64,000 bases of DNA from Gemmatimonadaceae bacterium (lineage in GTDB: Bacteria > Gemmatimonadota > Gemmatimonadetes > Gemmatimonadales > Gemmatimonadaceae), in assembly GCA_040882285.1 (NCBI GenBank), contig JBBEBQ010000014.1, positions 1 to 64,000 of the forward strand, written 5' to 3'. Made by a program: the position numbers and the translations under genes. This document shows positions 25,545 to 35,802 of this stretch, one piece after another; position 1 is the first letter of the stretch, and each line of letters begins with the position of its first letter. Below the pieces are notes generated by a model. That model saw nothing but the letters and a program-made list of their open reading frames with translations. It was not told the origin of the DNA and made no database searches.

Positions 25545-26143
25545 GACTCCTCGCGCTGTCCCTGCTCCTGGCTCTCGCGAGCGCCTGCGACGACAAGCGT
25601 GAGCCGCCGGTGCTGACGCGGTCGGCGATGGCCGATTCCGCGGACCAGGTGATGTTCGGCGCGAGCTTCAACATGACCGACCGCGGCGTCATCCGCGCGG
25701 AGCTGCAGGCGGACACGGCGTACTTCTTCGACGACAACACCCGCATCGAGCTGGACGACGTGAACACGACGTTCTACACGGTGGCCGGGATGAAGGACGC
25801 GGTGCTCACTTCGGACCGTGGCCGGTACAGCACCCGGCTCGGCAACATGACCGCGTACGGGAATGTGGTCGTCAACACCGAGGACGGCCGGCGCATCGTG
25901 ACTCCCGAGCTGCACTACAACCAGTCGGCCAACCAGTTCACGAGCGACAGCCAGTTCGTGATGACCGAGCCGGGGCGGCGGATAGCGGGCGTCGGCTTCC
26001 GCTCCGACCCGGGACTCAAGAACGTCCAGGTGCTCAGCGGTGCTAGCGGATTCATGACGGGGCAGGGCGGAGCGACCTCGCCCGGCGCCTCACCGGCGGC
26101 GCCTCCCCCGCCGGGGGCGGCGCTGCGCCCGGACAGCAACTGA
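25541..26143 (+). CDS. lptC: LptC-like LPS export protein
   Basis: This 200-residue protein begins with a signal sequence that ends in LALASACDDK, a lipobox-like cut before Cys16. The body is a beta-jellyroll of the OstA/LptC type (VMFGASFNMTDRGVIRAELQADTAYFFDDNT..., LTSDRGRYSTRLGNMTAYGNVVV). A Pro/Gly-rich tail ends the protein. LptC holds LptA at the inner membrane in the Lpt bridge; here it may be a lipoprotein rather than a bitopic protein. Position between kdsD and lptA supports the call. Confidence 0.84.
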   Translation: MRLLALSLLLALASACDDKREPPVLTRSAMADSADQVMFGASFNMTDRGVIRAELQADTAYFFDDNTRIELDDVNTTFYTVAGMKDAVLTSDRGRYSTRLGNMTAYGNVVVNTEDGRRIVTPELHYNQSANQFTSDSQFVMTEPGRRIAGVGFRSDPGLKNVQVLSGASGFMTGQGGATSPGASPAAPPPPGAALRPDSN

Positions 26144-27495
26144 TGCGGCGCCTGCTGCTAGCCGCGGGCGCGCTGGCCGCTTCCGCGGGATACGCCGGAG
26201 CCCAGGCGCTCCCCAAATGCGATTACATCTTCGAGAACACGCCCGCGACGACCGCGAACCTGGTGGAGCAGCCGTCGGGCCAATCGCTGATGATTCTCGG
26301 GCGCGGGGTCGTCGTGTCCTGCGCGGGACAGGACAACCGCATCTCCTCGGACAGTGCCCAGTTCAACGAGGCGACCGGAGTCCTGCTGCTGATAGAGAAC
26401 GTGCGCTACACCGAGCCGCAGATCGGCATCACGGCGCAGCGCATGACGTACTTCCGCGGGGAGGACCGGCTGAACGCCGTGGGGAACGTCGTCGCGACGA
26501 TGAGCAGCGGCTCGGTGATGCGCGCGCCCGAGGCGGACTACTACCGCGCCGTCGTCGGCCGTCCGATCGCGCGCACGGTGGCCACCGGGAGACCGCAGCT
26601 CTCCCTCGTCGACCCCGAAGCGGGAGCCGGCGTCGAGCCCGTGGTAGTACTCGCCGACCGGATAGTTCTGGTGGGCGACAGTCTCGTGTACGCGTCGCGG
26701 CGCGTGGACATCACGCGCACGTCCGTGCGCGCGAACGGGGACTCGGCGTTCGTCGACAGCGAGCGCGAGTTCGTGCGGCTCATGCTGTCCCCGGTCGTCA
26801 CCGGGCGCGGGGAGCGGCCGTTCACGCTCCGCGGCGGAGTCATCGACCTCTTCTCCCGCGAGCGCCAGCTCGAGCGCGTGCTGGCGACTCCGTCCGGACA
26901 CGTGCTCAGCGGCGATCTCGAGCTGCTCGCGGACTCGATCGATCTGCGGCTGCTGAACGAGCAGCTGCAGGAGGCTTACGCGTGGGGTCCCGGACGCGCG
27001 CGTGCCACCAGCCCCGAGCGTGACATCACCGCCGATTCGATCTACGTCTCCACGCCCAACCAGCGCCTGCGCGAGATGCACGCGGTGGGCGACGCGTTCG
27101 CCAACAGCATCCCCGACACGGCAACGGTCATTTCCAACGAGCGCGACTGGATCAGCGGCGACACCATCGTCGCCCGGTTCGATTCGGCCGCCGCCGGCGA
27201 CACGAGCCGCATGGTTCCGCGCGAGCTGATCGCGACCGGGAACGCGCGGTCGTTCTACCAGTTCGGCAATCCGGAAGGCGTCCGCGAGCGGCCGACGATG
27301 AACTACGTCCGCGGGCGGATCATCACCATCGCGTTCGCCGACGGCGAGGTGAGCACGGTTACCGTGACCGACCAGGCCTCAGGCGTCTACCTGGAAGCGG
27401 AGTCGCTGACCGCGATTCCACCCGCGAGTCAGCCCGGAACGCCGCAGGCCGCGCCGGCTCGACCGGCGCCAGCGCGGCCGGGGAATCCGCGCTGA
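26143..27495 (+). CDS. lptA: LptA/OstA-family periplasmic protein, enlarged
   Basis: This 450-residue protein has a Sec signal ([22 protein letters not shown]) and repeated OstA-type strands: [67 protein letters not shown]. Classical LptA is about 180 residues, so this has more than two jellyroll segments and could span a longer part of the periplasmic bridge. A Pro/Ala tail closes it. It starts on the last base of lptC and ends on the first base of lptB. Confidence 0.82.
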   Translation: MRRLLLAAGALAASAGYAGAQALPKCDYIFENTPATTANLVEQPSGQSLMILGRGVVVSCAGQDNRISSDSAQFNEATGVLLLIENVRYTEPQIGITAQRMTYFRGEDRLNAVGNVVATMSSGSVMRAPEADYYRAVVGRPIARTVATGRPQLSLVDPEAGAGVEPVVVLADRIVLVGDSLVYASRRVDITRTSVRANGDSAFVDSEREFVRLMLSPVVTGRGERPFTLRGGVIDLFSRERQLERVLATPSGHVLSGDLELLADSIDLRLLNEQLQEAYAWGPGRARATSPERDITADSIYVSTPNQRLREMHAVGDAFANSIPDTATVISNERDWISGDTIVARFDSAAAGDTSRMVPRELIATGNARSFYQFGNPEGVRERPTMNYVRGRIITIAFADGEVSTVTVTDQASGVYLEAESLTAIPPASQPGTPQAAPARPAPARPGNPR

Positions 27496-28712
27496 TGCGT
27501 CCCACCTATCCGCCCCGCGTCGAGGAGCTCATCGCCCGCATGTCCACGCGCGAGCGGTCCACCGCGCTGGCGCTGCAGGCGTTGTTCGCGCGGGCGGACG
27601 AGCAGGGTCGGGCGGGCGTGCACGACGTGGCGCTCGCGTTCCGCGACGAGTATCTGCGCACTCTCCGTGACGAAGGAAAGAACGCCGATCGCGAGGCCGG
27701 CCGGCTGAGCCTCGACGAGGTGGACACCTACGTGGCCGAGCACGCGCTGCCGCGGCTCACCGAGGACGGTGTCATCCGCCAGCTCGGCAGGAGCCTGAAG
27801 GATGCGGATGCGGCCGTGATCGTGGAGGAGGGGCTCTGGCGCGAAGTGGCGCCGGTGCGCATGGAAGTGGCGCGCATCGTTTCCGAGGCGTGCGATCAAA
27901 CCGAGTTCGAGCTGCACCACTCTGGGGTCATCCCGATCCCGCGCGCGAGCGTGCTCGAGGCCGAAGGGCTCGTGAAGACGTACCGCCGCCGTAAGGTCGT
28001 GAACGACGTCGGGCTCCGGCTCAAGCAGGGCGAGATCGTCGGGCTGCTCGGGCCGAACGGGGCGGGGAAGACCACGACGTTCTACATGATCGTCGGCCTC
28101 ATCCAGCCGCTCGCCGGCCGCATCATCCTGGACGGCGAGGACATCACCGACATGCCGATGTACCAGCGCGCGAGGCGGGGGATCGGCTACCTCTCGCAGG
28201 AGCCGTCCATCTTCCGCAAGCTGTCGGTGGAGGACAACATCCTCGCGATACTCGAGACGCTGCCGCTGACGCCCGACCAGCGCCGGGACCGGCTCGAGAC
28301 GCTCCTCGACGAGCTCGGGATCAAGCGCCTGCGGAAGAACAAGGCGTATTCACTCTCCGGCGGCGAGCGCCGCCGGCTGGAGATCACGCGCGCGCTCGTC
28401 ACCGATCCGAAATTCATGATGCTGGACGAGCCGTTCGCGGGCGTCGACCCGATCGCCGTGCACGACATCCAGACCATCGTCGCGGGACTCAGGCACCGCG
28501 GCATCGGCGTGCTCATCAGCGACCACAACGTGGAGCAGACACTCGACATAGTCGACCGCGCGTACATCATGTTCGACGGACAAGTCAAGGTGTCGGGCAC
28601 GGTTCGTGACCTGGTATTCGACGACACAGTGGCCGAGATTTACCTCGGACCCACATTGACTACGCGGCTGCGCTCGCGGTTCGCGGAAGACGAGATCGGC
28701 GGAGTGGCGTGA
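27495..28712 (+). CDS. lptB: LPS export ABC transporter ATPase LptB with N-terminal extension
   Basis: This 405-residue protein powers LPS transport. The ATPase covers about residues 155-400: Walker [39 protein letters not shown], signature [11 protein letters not shown], Walker [14 protein letters not shown] and the switch His in [10 protein letters not shown]. Residues 1-150 form an extra, mostly helical, charged domain ([20 protein letters not shown]...) not present in standard 240-residue LptB. The start overlaps the lptA stop, which supports the long form. The LptF/LptG permeases are not in this window. Confidence 0.92.
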   Translation: MRPTYPPRVEELIARMSTRERSTALALQALFARADEQGRAGVHDVALAFRDEYLRTLRDEGKNADREAGRLSLDEVDTYVAEHALPRLTEDGVIRQLGRSLKDADAAVIVEEGLWREVAPVRMEVARIVSEACDQTEFELHHSGVIPIPRASVLEAEGLVKTYRRRKVVNDVGLRLKQGEIVGLLGPNGAGKTTTFYMIVGLIQPLAGRIILDGEDITDMPMYQRARRGIGYLSQEPSIFRKLSVEDNILAILETLPLTPDQRRDRLETLLDELGIKRLRKNKAYSLSGGERRRLEITRALVTDPKFMMLDEPFAGVDPIAVHDIQTIVAGLRHRGIGVLISDHNVEQTLDIVDRAYIMFDGQVKVSGTVRDLVFDDTVAEIYLGPTLTTRLRSRFAEDEIGGVA

Positions 28713-30172
28713 AGCAAGGACTGTCGCAGGGCACACAGCTCAAGCAGGAGATGAAGATCAATCCGCGCCTGTACCAGGCGATGGATCTCCTGTACATGCC
28801 GCTGCTCGACCTCCAGCAGCACCTCAAGCAGGAGCTGCTGAACAATCCCTTCCTGGAGCTGATCGAGCCGGAAGAGGAGGACGACGAGGAGACCCAGCAG
28901 CCCGAGGAGCAGGTCGAGCAGACTCCACCCGAGGAGAAGGTCGAGGGGATCGACTGGGAGGAGATCCTGCTGGACGGCTTCGACGCCGGCGGACGGCGCG
29001 AGGAGCACGAGGAGAAGGAGTACTACGAGCCGGTCACGGTCGACAGCCGCGACCTGAGCGACCACCTGCGCGACCAGATCACGCTGCTCGATCTCACCCC
29101 GCGCCAGGTGCTGCTCGCCGACGAGTTCATCGGCAACATCAACGACGACGGCTACCTCGCTTCGTCGGTGGACGAGATAGTGCTGGCGCTCAACGAGGTC
29201 CTGGAGCGCGCCGCCGAGGTGGAGGACCGGGACATCGAGGATCTCCCGCTCTACATGATCGAGGAAGGCGAGGAGATGCTCGGCATCGTCCATGCGCTCG
29301 ATCCTCCCGGCGTGGGAGCGCGGGACCTGCGCGAGTGTCTCATGCTGCAGCTGCGCGAGGCCGGGCTCGAGCAGTCCGTGCCCCACCGCCTCGTCCGCGA
29401 CTGCTTCGAGGAGCTGATCAATCACCGCTGGAGCGAGATCTCCAAGCGCTTCGGCATCAGCCCGTCAGACGTGCAGAAGGCGGCCGACGAGATCCAGAAG
29501 CTCGACCCGAAGCCGGGGCTGCGCTTCAGCAGCGGGGACGACAACTACATCATCCCCGACCTCGTGGTCGACAAGATCGACGGCAAGTACCACGTCTTCC
29601 TGAACGACGCGAACCTGCCGCGGCTCAAGCTGAGCAAGACGTACCAGGAGATAGCGCGTGACAAGAAGAAGTTCGACGGCGAGAACAAGGAGTTCATCTC
29701 CAGCAAGCTCAACTCGGCGAACTGGATGATCCAGGCGATCGAGCAGCGGCGGCAGACGATGCTCAAGGTGATGAACTACATAGTCGAGCGGCAGCGCGAG
29801 TTCTTCGAGAAGGGCGTGCAGTTCCTCAAGCCGCTGACGCTACGCGAGGTCGCCGAGGTGATCAGCATGCACGAGTCCACTGTGAGCCGCGTGACCAACG
29901 AGAAGTACGTGCAGACGCCGCGCGGGGTGCTGCCGCTCAAGTACTTCTTCTCGTCCGGGCTCGCCACCGCGGACGGCGAGGACGTGTCCGCCCGCGGGAT
30001 CAAGGCGCAGCTGCAGAAGCTCGTCGAGCAGGAGGACCCGAAGCATCCGCTCACCGACCAGGCGATCGTCAACATCCTGAAGGAGAGCGGCGTGCAGATC
30101 GCGCGGCGCACAGTTGCGAAGTACCGCGACCAGCTCGGCGTGCTGTCCGCGCGGATGCGCAAGCGGGTATGA
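28709..30172 (+). CDS. rpoN: RNA polymerase sigma-54 factor
   Basis: This 487-residue factor directs transcription from -24/-12 promoters with AAA+ activators. Region I is Gln/Leu-rich ([44 protein letters not shown]), an acidic region II follows, and the C-terminal RpoN box reads [14 protein letters not shown]. The [34 protein letters not shown] is intact. It follows lptB with a four-base overlap, as in many LPS-bearing bacteria. No sigma-54 activator is encoded in this window. Confidence 0.97.
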   Translation: MKQGLSQGTQLKQEMKINPRLYQAMDLLYMPLLDLQQHLKQELLNNPFLELIEPEEEDDEETQQPEEQVEQTPPEEKVEGIDWEEILLDGFDAGGRREEHEEKEYYEPVTVDSRDLSDHLRDQITLLDLTPRQVLLADEFIGNINDDGYLASSVDEIVLALNEVLERAAEVEDRDIEDLPLYMIEEGEEMLGIVHALDPPGVGARDLRECLMLQLREAGLEQSVPHRLVRDCFEELINHRWSEISKRFGISPSDVQKAADEIQKLDPKPGLRFSSGDDNYIIPDLVVDKIDGKYHVFLNDANLPRLKLSKTYQEIARDKKKFDGENKEFISSKLNSANWMIQAIEQRRQTMLKVMNYIVERQREFFEKGVQFLKPLTLREVAEVISMHESTVSRVTNEKYVQTPRGVLPLKYFFSSGLATADGEDVSARGIKAQLQKLVEQEDPKHPLTDQAIVNILKESGVQIARRTVAKYRDQLGVLSARMRKRV

Positions 30173-31182
30173 GCGTGGCTTCCGGCGTGGTTCGGCGCGA
30201 CACTCCGACGGTCGACCGGCGGGCGCGCCCGGTGGACGTGAGCGTGCTGGTGCCGGCGCGGAACGAAGCCGAGAACCTGCCGCTGTTCGTCGAGCAGGCA
30301 GCCGCGATGGCGGCGGCTTCGGGCGGGGTGCGGTACGAGTTCGTGATCGTCGACGACGGCTCGACCGACGGGAGCTGGGACGTGCTGCGGCTGCTGCTGA
30401 GCGACTATCCGTTGCTCAAGGCCGTCCGGCACCGCATCGGCCGCGGCATCGCCGACGCCCTGCGCACCGGCTACCTGCACTCGTCGGGAAGAGTGCTCGT
30501 CTTCTATCCGGCGGATCTGCAGTACAAGCCGGAAGACATTCCCCGCCTGGTCGAGCCGATCCTCTCCGAGCAGGCGGACATGGTGACGGGCTACAAGGAA
30601 GGGAAGTACGAGAAGGCGTTCGTCTCGAGCGTGTACAACAAGCTGAGTCGATCGCTGTTCAACGTTCCGGTGCGCGACCTCAACTCGGTGAAGGCGTATC
30701 GCCGGGAGATCATGGACACGCTGCCCCCGCGCCCGGACTGGCACCGGTACATGGTCGTGATGGCCGCCGCGCAGGGCTACACGGTCAGCGAAGTGCCGGT
30801 GCCGCTGTACCAGCGCCACGCGGGCAAGTCGAAGTTCGGGATCGGCCGGATCCCGATCGGCGTGCTCGACATGCTGGCGGTGTGGTTCGAGCTCCGCTTC
30901 GCGCGCAAGCCGCTGCTGCTGTTCGGCATGCTCGGTGCCGTGCTCTTTCTCACCGGGCTCGTCGTCGGCATCGGCGCGATATTGTGGCGCGTGATCGGCG
31001 GCGTGGGCTTCCGGCCGCTGATCGATCTCGTCGCGGTGTGTTTGACGGTCGGGTCCGTTGCCATCGCGACGGGGCTGATCGGCGAGCTGATGGCCGCGCA
31101 GCGCGCCGAGCTGCAGGAGCTGCGACGAAGAGTCGAGGAGCTGTCCGCGCGGTCGGGGTCGCAGCCGACGGAGATTCCGTAG
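30169..31182 (+). CDS. family 2 glycosyltransferase (DPMS-like) with C-terminal membrane anchors
   Basis: This 337-residue protein has a GT2 domain (VLVPARNEAENLPLFVEQ, VIVDDGSTDGSWDVL, FYPADLQYKPEDIPRLV) and, after about residue 235, two hydrophobic segments (LLLFGMLGAVLFLTGLVVGIGAIL and LVAVCLTVGSVAIATGLIG). A coiled-coil-like Glu/Arg tail ends it. Such enzymes move a sugar onto a polyprenyl phosphate at the membrane. It overlaps rpoN by four bases. The acceptor and sugar are unknown. Confidence 0.85.
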   Translation: MSVASGVVRRDTPTVDRRARPVDVSVLVPARNEAENLPLFVEQAAAMAAASGGVRYEFVIVDDGSTDGSWDVLRLLLSDYPLLKAVRHRIGRGIADALRTGYLHSSGRVLVFYPADLQYKPEDIPRLVEPILSEQADMVTGYKEGKYEKAFVSSVYNKLSRSLFNVPVRDLNSVKAYRREIMDTLPPRPDWHRYMVVMAAAQGYTVSEVPVPLYQRHAGKSKFGIGRIPIGVLDMLAVWFELRFARKPLLLFGMLGAVLFLTGLVVGIGAILWRVIGGVGFRPLIDLVAVCLTVGSVAIATGLIGELMAAQRAELQELRRRVEELSARSGSQPTEIP

Positions 31183-31203
31183 TGCAGGGAATGGCGGTGA
31201 GTA

Positions 31204-31346
31204 GCGTTGTGCGTTACCCGTTAATCCGTAGGGCGTTTTTCCGTTACAGCAGGATCGCTAGGAAGGCATATGGTGGTTTTCCGCACTTCCGCCGTCACGC
31301 CCTGACGCAGAACGGAACAACCGTGAACGCACAACGCGTCCGAACC
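31204..31346. repeat. heptad inverted-repeat element before the GT4 gene
   Basis: The 184-bp gap contains GCGTTGT, GCGTTAC, CCGTTAA in 7-bp phase (31204-31224) and the inverted partner GAACGCA, CAACGCG, TCCGAAC (31325-31345). The 12-bp core GCGTTGTGCGTT (31204-31215) has an exact reverse complement at 31326-31337. The right arm ends about 20 bp before the GT4 start. Confidence 0.8.
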
Positions 31347-31366
31347 TTTTCCCTCACCGCCGGCAG

Positions 31367-32533
31367 ATGAACGTTCTGTTTCTATCGCACGCATTCCCGC
31401 GGTATATCGGAGACCCAGCCGGCTCCTTCGTGCTGCGCCTGGCCAAGGCGTTGGAGAAGGTGGACGTCAAGGTTCACGTCGTCGCCCCATCGAGCGACAG
31501 CGCGGACACCACCGACGTGGTCGATGGGATCACCGTCGAGCGTTTCCGCTACGCGCCGCGCAGGTACGAGAAGCTGGCGTATACCGGCAACATGGCGACC
31601 GAATTCCAGCGCTCCTGGAGCGCCAAGGTCACGATGCTCGGTTTCCTCGGCGCCGACTTCGCCAAGTCGGTCATGGCGCGGCGGAGAGTGACACCCGACC
31701 TCATTCACGCGCACTGGTGGTTTCCCGGTGGGCTCGTGGGCACGTGGCTCGGCGGCCTGTCGCATCTCCCGCTGGTCACGACCCTGCACGGCACCGACGT
31801 ACGGCTGGCGAAGGGCGTCGCCGTGGCCCGGCCGCTCTTCCGGCACGTCATCACGCACTCGGCCAAAGTCACGACCGTGTCGCACTGGCTGGCCGGTGAG
31901 CTGGATCTGCTCGTTCCCAACCGGTCGCCGGTCGTAGCGCCGATGCCGGTCGCCACCGAGCTGTTCGAGCCCGACGGCACCGCCGCGAGGGACGGCATTC
32001 TGTTCGTGGGCCGGCTGAACGCGCAGAAAGGGCTCGACCAGCTCATCCGCGCGCTCCCCGGGATGAAGACGAAAGCGGCGCTCGACGTCGTCGGCGACGG
32101 ACCCGCGCGCGAATCGCTCGGCGCGCTCGCCGCGGAGCTGGGCGTGGCGGATCGCGTGCGCTGGCACGGGCAGGTCAGGCAAGGCGAGCTGCCGAAGTTC
32201 TATCAGCGCGCGTGCGTGCTCGCGGTCCCGGCGATCGACGAAGGGCTCGGGCTCGTCGCGGTCGAGGCCGCGCTGTGCGAGACGCCGGTCGTCGGCTTCC
32301 GCTCCGGCGGAACGCCCGACGTCGTGCGCGACGGCAGCACGGGAATCCTGGTGGAGCCGAACAACCTTCCCGCGTTGTCGGCGGCGCTCGACGACCTGCT
32401 GAACAACCCGGCGCGCGCGGCGTCCATGGGACAGTCGGGGCGGCTGTACGCGCTGGCCAACTTCGCTCCCGAATCGGCGGCGCAGAAATACCTCTCGATC
32501 TACCAGCAGGCGATTGACGGCTACGGGTCGTAA
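31367..32533 (+). CDS. family 4 glycosyltransferase (group 1)
   Basis: This 388-residue GT-B enzyme starts NVLFLSHAFPRYIGDPAGSFVLRLAKAL, with an acceptor-side N-domain. The nucleotide-sugar domain has VGRLNAQKGLDQLIRALP and the E-x7-E motif EGLGLVAVEAALCETPVVGFRSGGTPDVV. Such enzymes extend cell-surface glycans. The start ATG follows a GCCGGCAG stretch. It is followed by a flippase-like membrane protein with a 20-bp overlap. The sugar donor is not known. Confidence 0.88.
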   Translation: MNVLFLSHAFPRYIGDPAGSFVLRLAKALEKVDVKVHVVAPSSDSADTTDVVDGITVERFRYAPRRYEKLAYTGNMATEFQRSWSAKVTMLGFLGADFAKSVMARRRVTPDLIHAHWWFPGGLVGTWLGGLSHLPLVTTLHGTDVRLAKGVAVARPLFRHVITHSAKVTTVSHWLAGELDLLVPNRSPVVAPMPVATELFEPDGTAARDGILFVGRLNAQKGLDQLIRALPGMKTKAALDVVGDGPARESLGALAAELGVADRVRWHGQVRQGELPKFYQRACVLAVPAIDEGLGLVAVEAALCETPVVGFRSGGTPDVVRDGSTGILVEPNNLPALSAALDDLLNNPARAASMGQSGRLYALANFAPESAAQKYLSIYQQAIDGYGS

Positions 32534-33437
32534 GGCCTGGACGGTAGCACAATGGCTGTTCGCGGCCGCGCTCGTCTGGTACGCGGTCCGATCGCTGAGC
32601 GGTCAGTGGGATGAAGTCGCGTCGGGGCTGCAGGGTCTCCGCCCCGATTGGCTCCTCGTAGGGGCAGCCAGCGGCGTGACGCTCGTCGCGTACGCGCTGC
32701 TCATCGAGGCATGGCGGAGACTGATCGCGGGCGCGGGTGAGGTGCTCGCGTGGCTCGACGCTTCCGTCATCTGGCTCGCGGGCAACCTCGGCAAGTACGT
32801 CCCCGGAAAAGTGTGGTCGATCGTCGCGATGAGCGGGATGGCAGCCGAGCGGGGAGTCAGTCCCGCCGTGGCGGCCGGCTCGTCGATCGTGATGCAGATC
32901 GTCACGATCGCGGCCGGCGCGGCCGTGGTCGTCGCGAGCGGCGGGGCAATCCCCGGCGGACCGCTCGCGGCCATTCTACTCGTCGCGGTGATCGTCGCCG
33001 CGCTGCTCGCATTGCCCGCGGTCATCCCGCGCCTGCTGAAGCTCGCCGGCCGCCGCGCCGACAACGTGACGGTGCCGTCGAGGAGAACGTTGTGGGTCAC
33101 GATCGTGATCGCGTCCGTCTCGTGGGTGCTGCTGTCGCTGGGATTCATGCTGTTCGTCCGCGCGATTCTCCCCGACTCGGGGGGGACGGCGCTGGCGTAC
33201 GTGAGCGCGTACACCGCGTCGTACATCGTGGGCTTTCTCGCGCCGTTTGCGCTGGGGGGAATCGGAGTGCGCGAGCCGGCGCTGGTGATCGCGATGACGG
33301 AGCTCGGGCTGGCGACGACCGCGGACGCGGCGGTGATCGCGGTGGCGTCGCGCCTATGGCTCACGGTTGTGGAGCTCATTCCGGGGCTTACGGCGCTTGG
33401 GTCGCATATGGCGAGACGGAATCGAAATCGTCATTGA
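32514..33437 (+). CDS. lysylphosphatidylglycerol synthase TM-region family protein (UPF0104)
   Basis: This 307-residue protein has about eight hydrophobic segments and the family motifs WLAGNLGKYVPGKVWSIVAM, APFALGGIGVREPALV and RLWLTVVELIPGL. Members include YbhN and flippase-like partners of glycosyltransferases; they may move lipid-linked intermediates across the membrane. The start is TTG 32514, overlapping the GT4 gene, so the pair is probably co-translated. The aminoacyl-transferase domain of MprF is absent. Confidence 0.85.
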   Translation: MTATGRKAWTVAQWLFAAALVWYAVRSLSGQWDEVASGLQGLRPDWLLVGAASGVTLVAYALLIEAWRRLIAGAGEVLAWLDASVIWLAGNLGKYVPGKVWSIVAMSGMAAERGVSPAVAAGSSIVMQIVTIAAGAAVVVASGGAIPGGPLAAILLVAVIVAALLALPAVIPRLLKLAGRRADNVTVPSRRTLWVTIVIASVSWVLLSLGFMLFVRAILPDSGGTALAYVSAYTASYIVGFLAPFALGGIGVREPALVIAMTELGLATTADAAVIAVASRLWLTVVELIPGLTALGSHMARRNRNRH

Positions 33438-33487
33438 CAGGACACCGACCCGGCCCGAGATAGGATCAAAACAGATGGAGTTGGTCT

Positions 33488-34393
33488 ATGGACGCCGGGC
33501 CTAGGAATTTCCGCTTCGAGAATGGCTTTGCTCTGCTTCCCGCGTTCATGTTGGCTCTCGGCTGCGGCCAGCAAGACGCTCTCTCCACATCCCTCAGAGA
33601 GCCGCCACGCGCGAGCCGGGTGGTGACGCCAAGCTCATCGTCTGGATGCGGAGTGTCCATTACGCTGGTCACGACCGACTACGATTCCGAATTAGAACCT
33701 TATGGCATCGCCGAGTCGACAGATACAGCGACCGTCTGTGAGACGTGGACCGGCAATGATTACGTGGTCTACGCCAAAATCGTCGGCAGTTCCGACAATG
33801 TTCCGGATTATGTAGAGGACGTGCACGGAGCCGACTATCAGAGTGGTGCCATAACCCCTTTCTCGGCGAGCGATGCTCCTGTCGGCCCCACGACTTCAGC
33901 TGCTCCCACGGCGTTCGATCTTATGCGGGCCGACGAGGCCCAGCGCCAGGCGTCATACGACGATCCCTACTACGGTGTTCGCGCCGTTGACAGTTGCGCT
34001 GACGGCGCTGCGATATGCGAGCCAGCCATGCAACTCCTTGCCGGGCCTAACGGTGCCGGGCAACCAGTGAAGCGTCGGGGAATCCGAAAGCTGGTGGAAG
34101 GCGCTCAGGAGTTGCCGCGCGGTACCGATCTAATCCGACGGTTCAAGCGCGAAAAGGGAGACGTACAGCAGGAATTTTTGATCCATCCGGTCACCGAGCT
34201 TCTAGTTGGGGAGGAACACGTCACTCCGGATTCCAGAATCTCTTCGCGACATACGTGGAAGCGAGTATCGAAGGGATGGGTGAGGGATCGCACAGAAATC
34301 GCAAGTACCGAATGGATCGGTGGAAAGAAAGTATCCGGCCGGACAACGCTCACTTTTTTGAACGTCCAGACTAACGCGTGGGAGGAACAATGA
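33488..34393 (+). CDS. lipoprotein of unknown function
   Basis: This 301-residue protein has an atypical long signal sequence ending in the lipobox MLALGCGQQD (Cys about 26). The rest shows no family I recognise: an early SSSSGCGVSITLVTTDYDSE segment, four more Cys residues, and a C-terminal part rich in charged residues and strands (GVRDR..., KVSGRTTLTFLNV). GGAG lies seven bases before the ATG. Codon third positions are less GC-rich than in neighbours. It overlaps the hydrolase gene as ATGA, so the two form one operon. Confidence 0.7.
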   Translation: MDAGPRNFRFENGFALLPAFMLALGCGQQDALSTSLREPPRASRVVTPSSSSGCGVSITLVTTDYDSELEPYGIAESTDTATVCETWTGNDYVVYAKIVGSSDNVPDYVEDVHGADYQSGAITPFSASDAPVGPTTSAAPTAFDLMRADEAQRQASYDDPYYGVRAVDSCADGAAICEPAMQLLAGPNGAGQPVKRRGIRKLVEGAQELPRGTDLIRRFKREKGDVQQEFLIHPVTELLVGEEHVTPDSRISSRHTWKRVSKGWVRDRTEIASTEWIGGKKVSGRTTLTFLNVQTNAWEEQ

Positions 34394-35802
34394 GCTACCA
34401 ACGGATACGATGCGCGCTTGCCGGCTGGTTGCGGTCATTCGCAATGGCGGCGTCTATTGCAGCCGGATCCACGATGCTGGCCGGCCAACCAGCCCAGGCG
34501 CAACTCGCGTATGACAGGACGGTTTTCCTCCACGGTGGGAACGGCACGCCAAATACGTGGCTTGCAGGATCGACGCCGACGCGTCTCGCCGCGACAATTG
34601 TCCTCGGGACCAACTCCTATCGGGTGCCTGACTTACTGGGCAAGTTCTCGGTCGCGAGCCAGTCTGCAAGGCTTCGCGATTCTTTGAACGTTTACCAAGG
34701 CCTGAACGTGCTAATCGCTCACAGCATGGGTGGACTCGTCGCGCGCACAGCATACATCAATAATTCTGCAAACATCGCCGGTATAGTAACAGTGGCCTCT
34801 CCGCATCAAGGGATGCCGCTTGCCAACAACTTCGTGCTAATCAAAGCATTTGCTCTGGATGCGCAGCGTCGTGTGCAGGATGCTTGGTTTGCAATAGGTC
34901 AGATGACGGGCTACATCAGCTACATAATCGCCGGCAGTCGGTTGCCGCTCGACCAAATCACGCAATTCATCGAAGGTGCAGAGTCCGATGCGCTGTATGA
35001 TCTCAAGGTAGGCTCAACGACGATCCTCAACCTTAACGGCTACACAAGCGACCAGCCGTCTCGAGCAAACGTGTACGGCACGATTCCTCACCAAAACGCC
35101 GTGTTTCGCATGGGCCTGTCGTCTCAAGGGAGCGACGCTGAGTTCGCTCAGTTCGTGAAGGACCGTAACACCCTGGTGACCGTGTTCCAAACGTGCAAAT
35201 TCATTGGATACATAACGATCATCGGGCACGTAGCTGGTAGGCAGTGCTCCTACGCTCGCAAGATGCTTCGCCGGGTTGACGATCGCTGGGGGCGTTACGC
35301 GACCATGATCGAAACGCAAGGCACGAACTACCAACGACCCTTCGACGGCCTGGTACCGAATGAGCGCAGCGTCTATCCCGGGCTCTCATTCTCCGATCGT
35401 AGGCTGAACTTCCAGGCTAATATGGCAAATCACAGCAACATCACCTATTCATCTGTCGGCGTTCAGCAGATTGCCAACGCAATGGCGGCGATCGGGATGC
35501 AGGTCGTGCAACCGCCGCCAAGCACTCTCTCCATTTCGATCGCAGGCCCCACTCAGATTCAGCCAGGCGCGACGTGCACCTGGGATGCACCAACAAGCGG
35601 AGGGAGCCCTCCGTATAGCTACCAATGGACAAATGCCGGGCAACCAGCAGGAAACGACTACTACTACACCGGCTCGAAGGACTGGGGGGACTCTAATTCA
35701 TGGTTCATCGTTGCAGTATCCGTCACGGATGCGGCCGGGGCGATCCGCGACGCAGAGGTCACAGTATACGAGACCTCCTCCGCGGGAATATGCGCGTTCT
35801 AA
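34390..35802 (+). CDS. secreted alpha/beta hydrolase with C-terminal Ig-like domain
   Basis: This 470-residue protein has an export signal (RSFAMAASIAAGSTMLAGQPAQAQ). A lipase-type fold follows: oxyanion region FLHGGNGTPNTW, nucleophile elbow LIAHSMGGLVARTA (Ser about 111), then TVASPHQGMPL, as in PGAP1-like esterases. Catalytic Asp and His are probably in DGLVPNERS and MANHSNI. From about residue 375 an Ig/PKD-like domain appears (ISIAGPTQIQPGATCTWDAPTSGGSPPYSYQW). GGAGGAACA precedes the ATG. The substrate, lipid or ester, is unknown. Confidence 0.8.
   Translation: MSYQRIRCALAGWLRSFAMAASIAAGSTMLAGQPAQAQLAYDRTVFLHGGNGTPNTWLAGSTPTRLAATIVLGTNSYRVPDLLGKFSVASQSARLRDSLNVYQGLNVLIAHSMGGLVARTAYINNSANIAGIVTVASPHQGMPLANNFVLIKAFALDAQRRVQDAWFAIGQMTGYISYIIAGSRLPLDQITQFIEGAESDALYDLKVGSTTILNLNGYTSDQPSRANVYGTIPHQNAVFRMGLSSQGSDAEFAQFVKDRNTLVTVFQTCKFIGYITIIGHVAGRQCSYARKMLRRVDDRWGRYATMIETQGTNYQRPFDGLVPNERSVYPGLSFSDRRLNFQANMANHSNITYSSVGVQQIANAMAAIGMQVVQPPPSTLSISIAGPTQIQPGATCTWDAPTSGGSPPYSYQWTNAGQPAGNDYYYTGSKDWGDSNSWFIVAVSVTDAAGAIRDAEVTVYETSSAGICAF

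Noticed and set aside
31204-31366. Riboswitch or attenuator before the GT4 gene
   Set aside because: The only structure visible is the heptad inverted repeat. No known riboswitch core or leader peptide was recognised.
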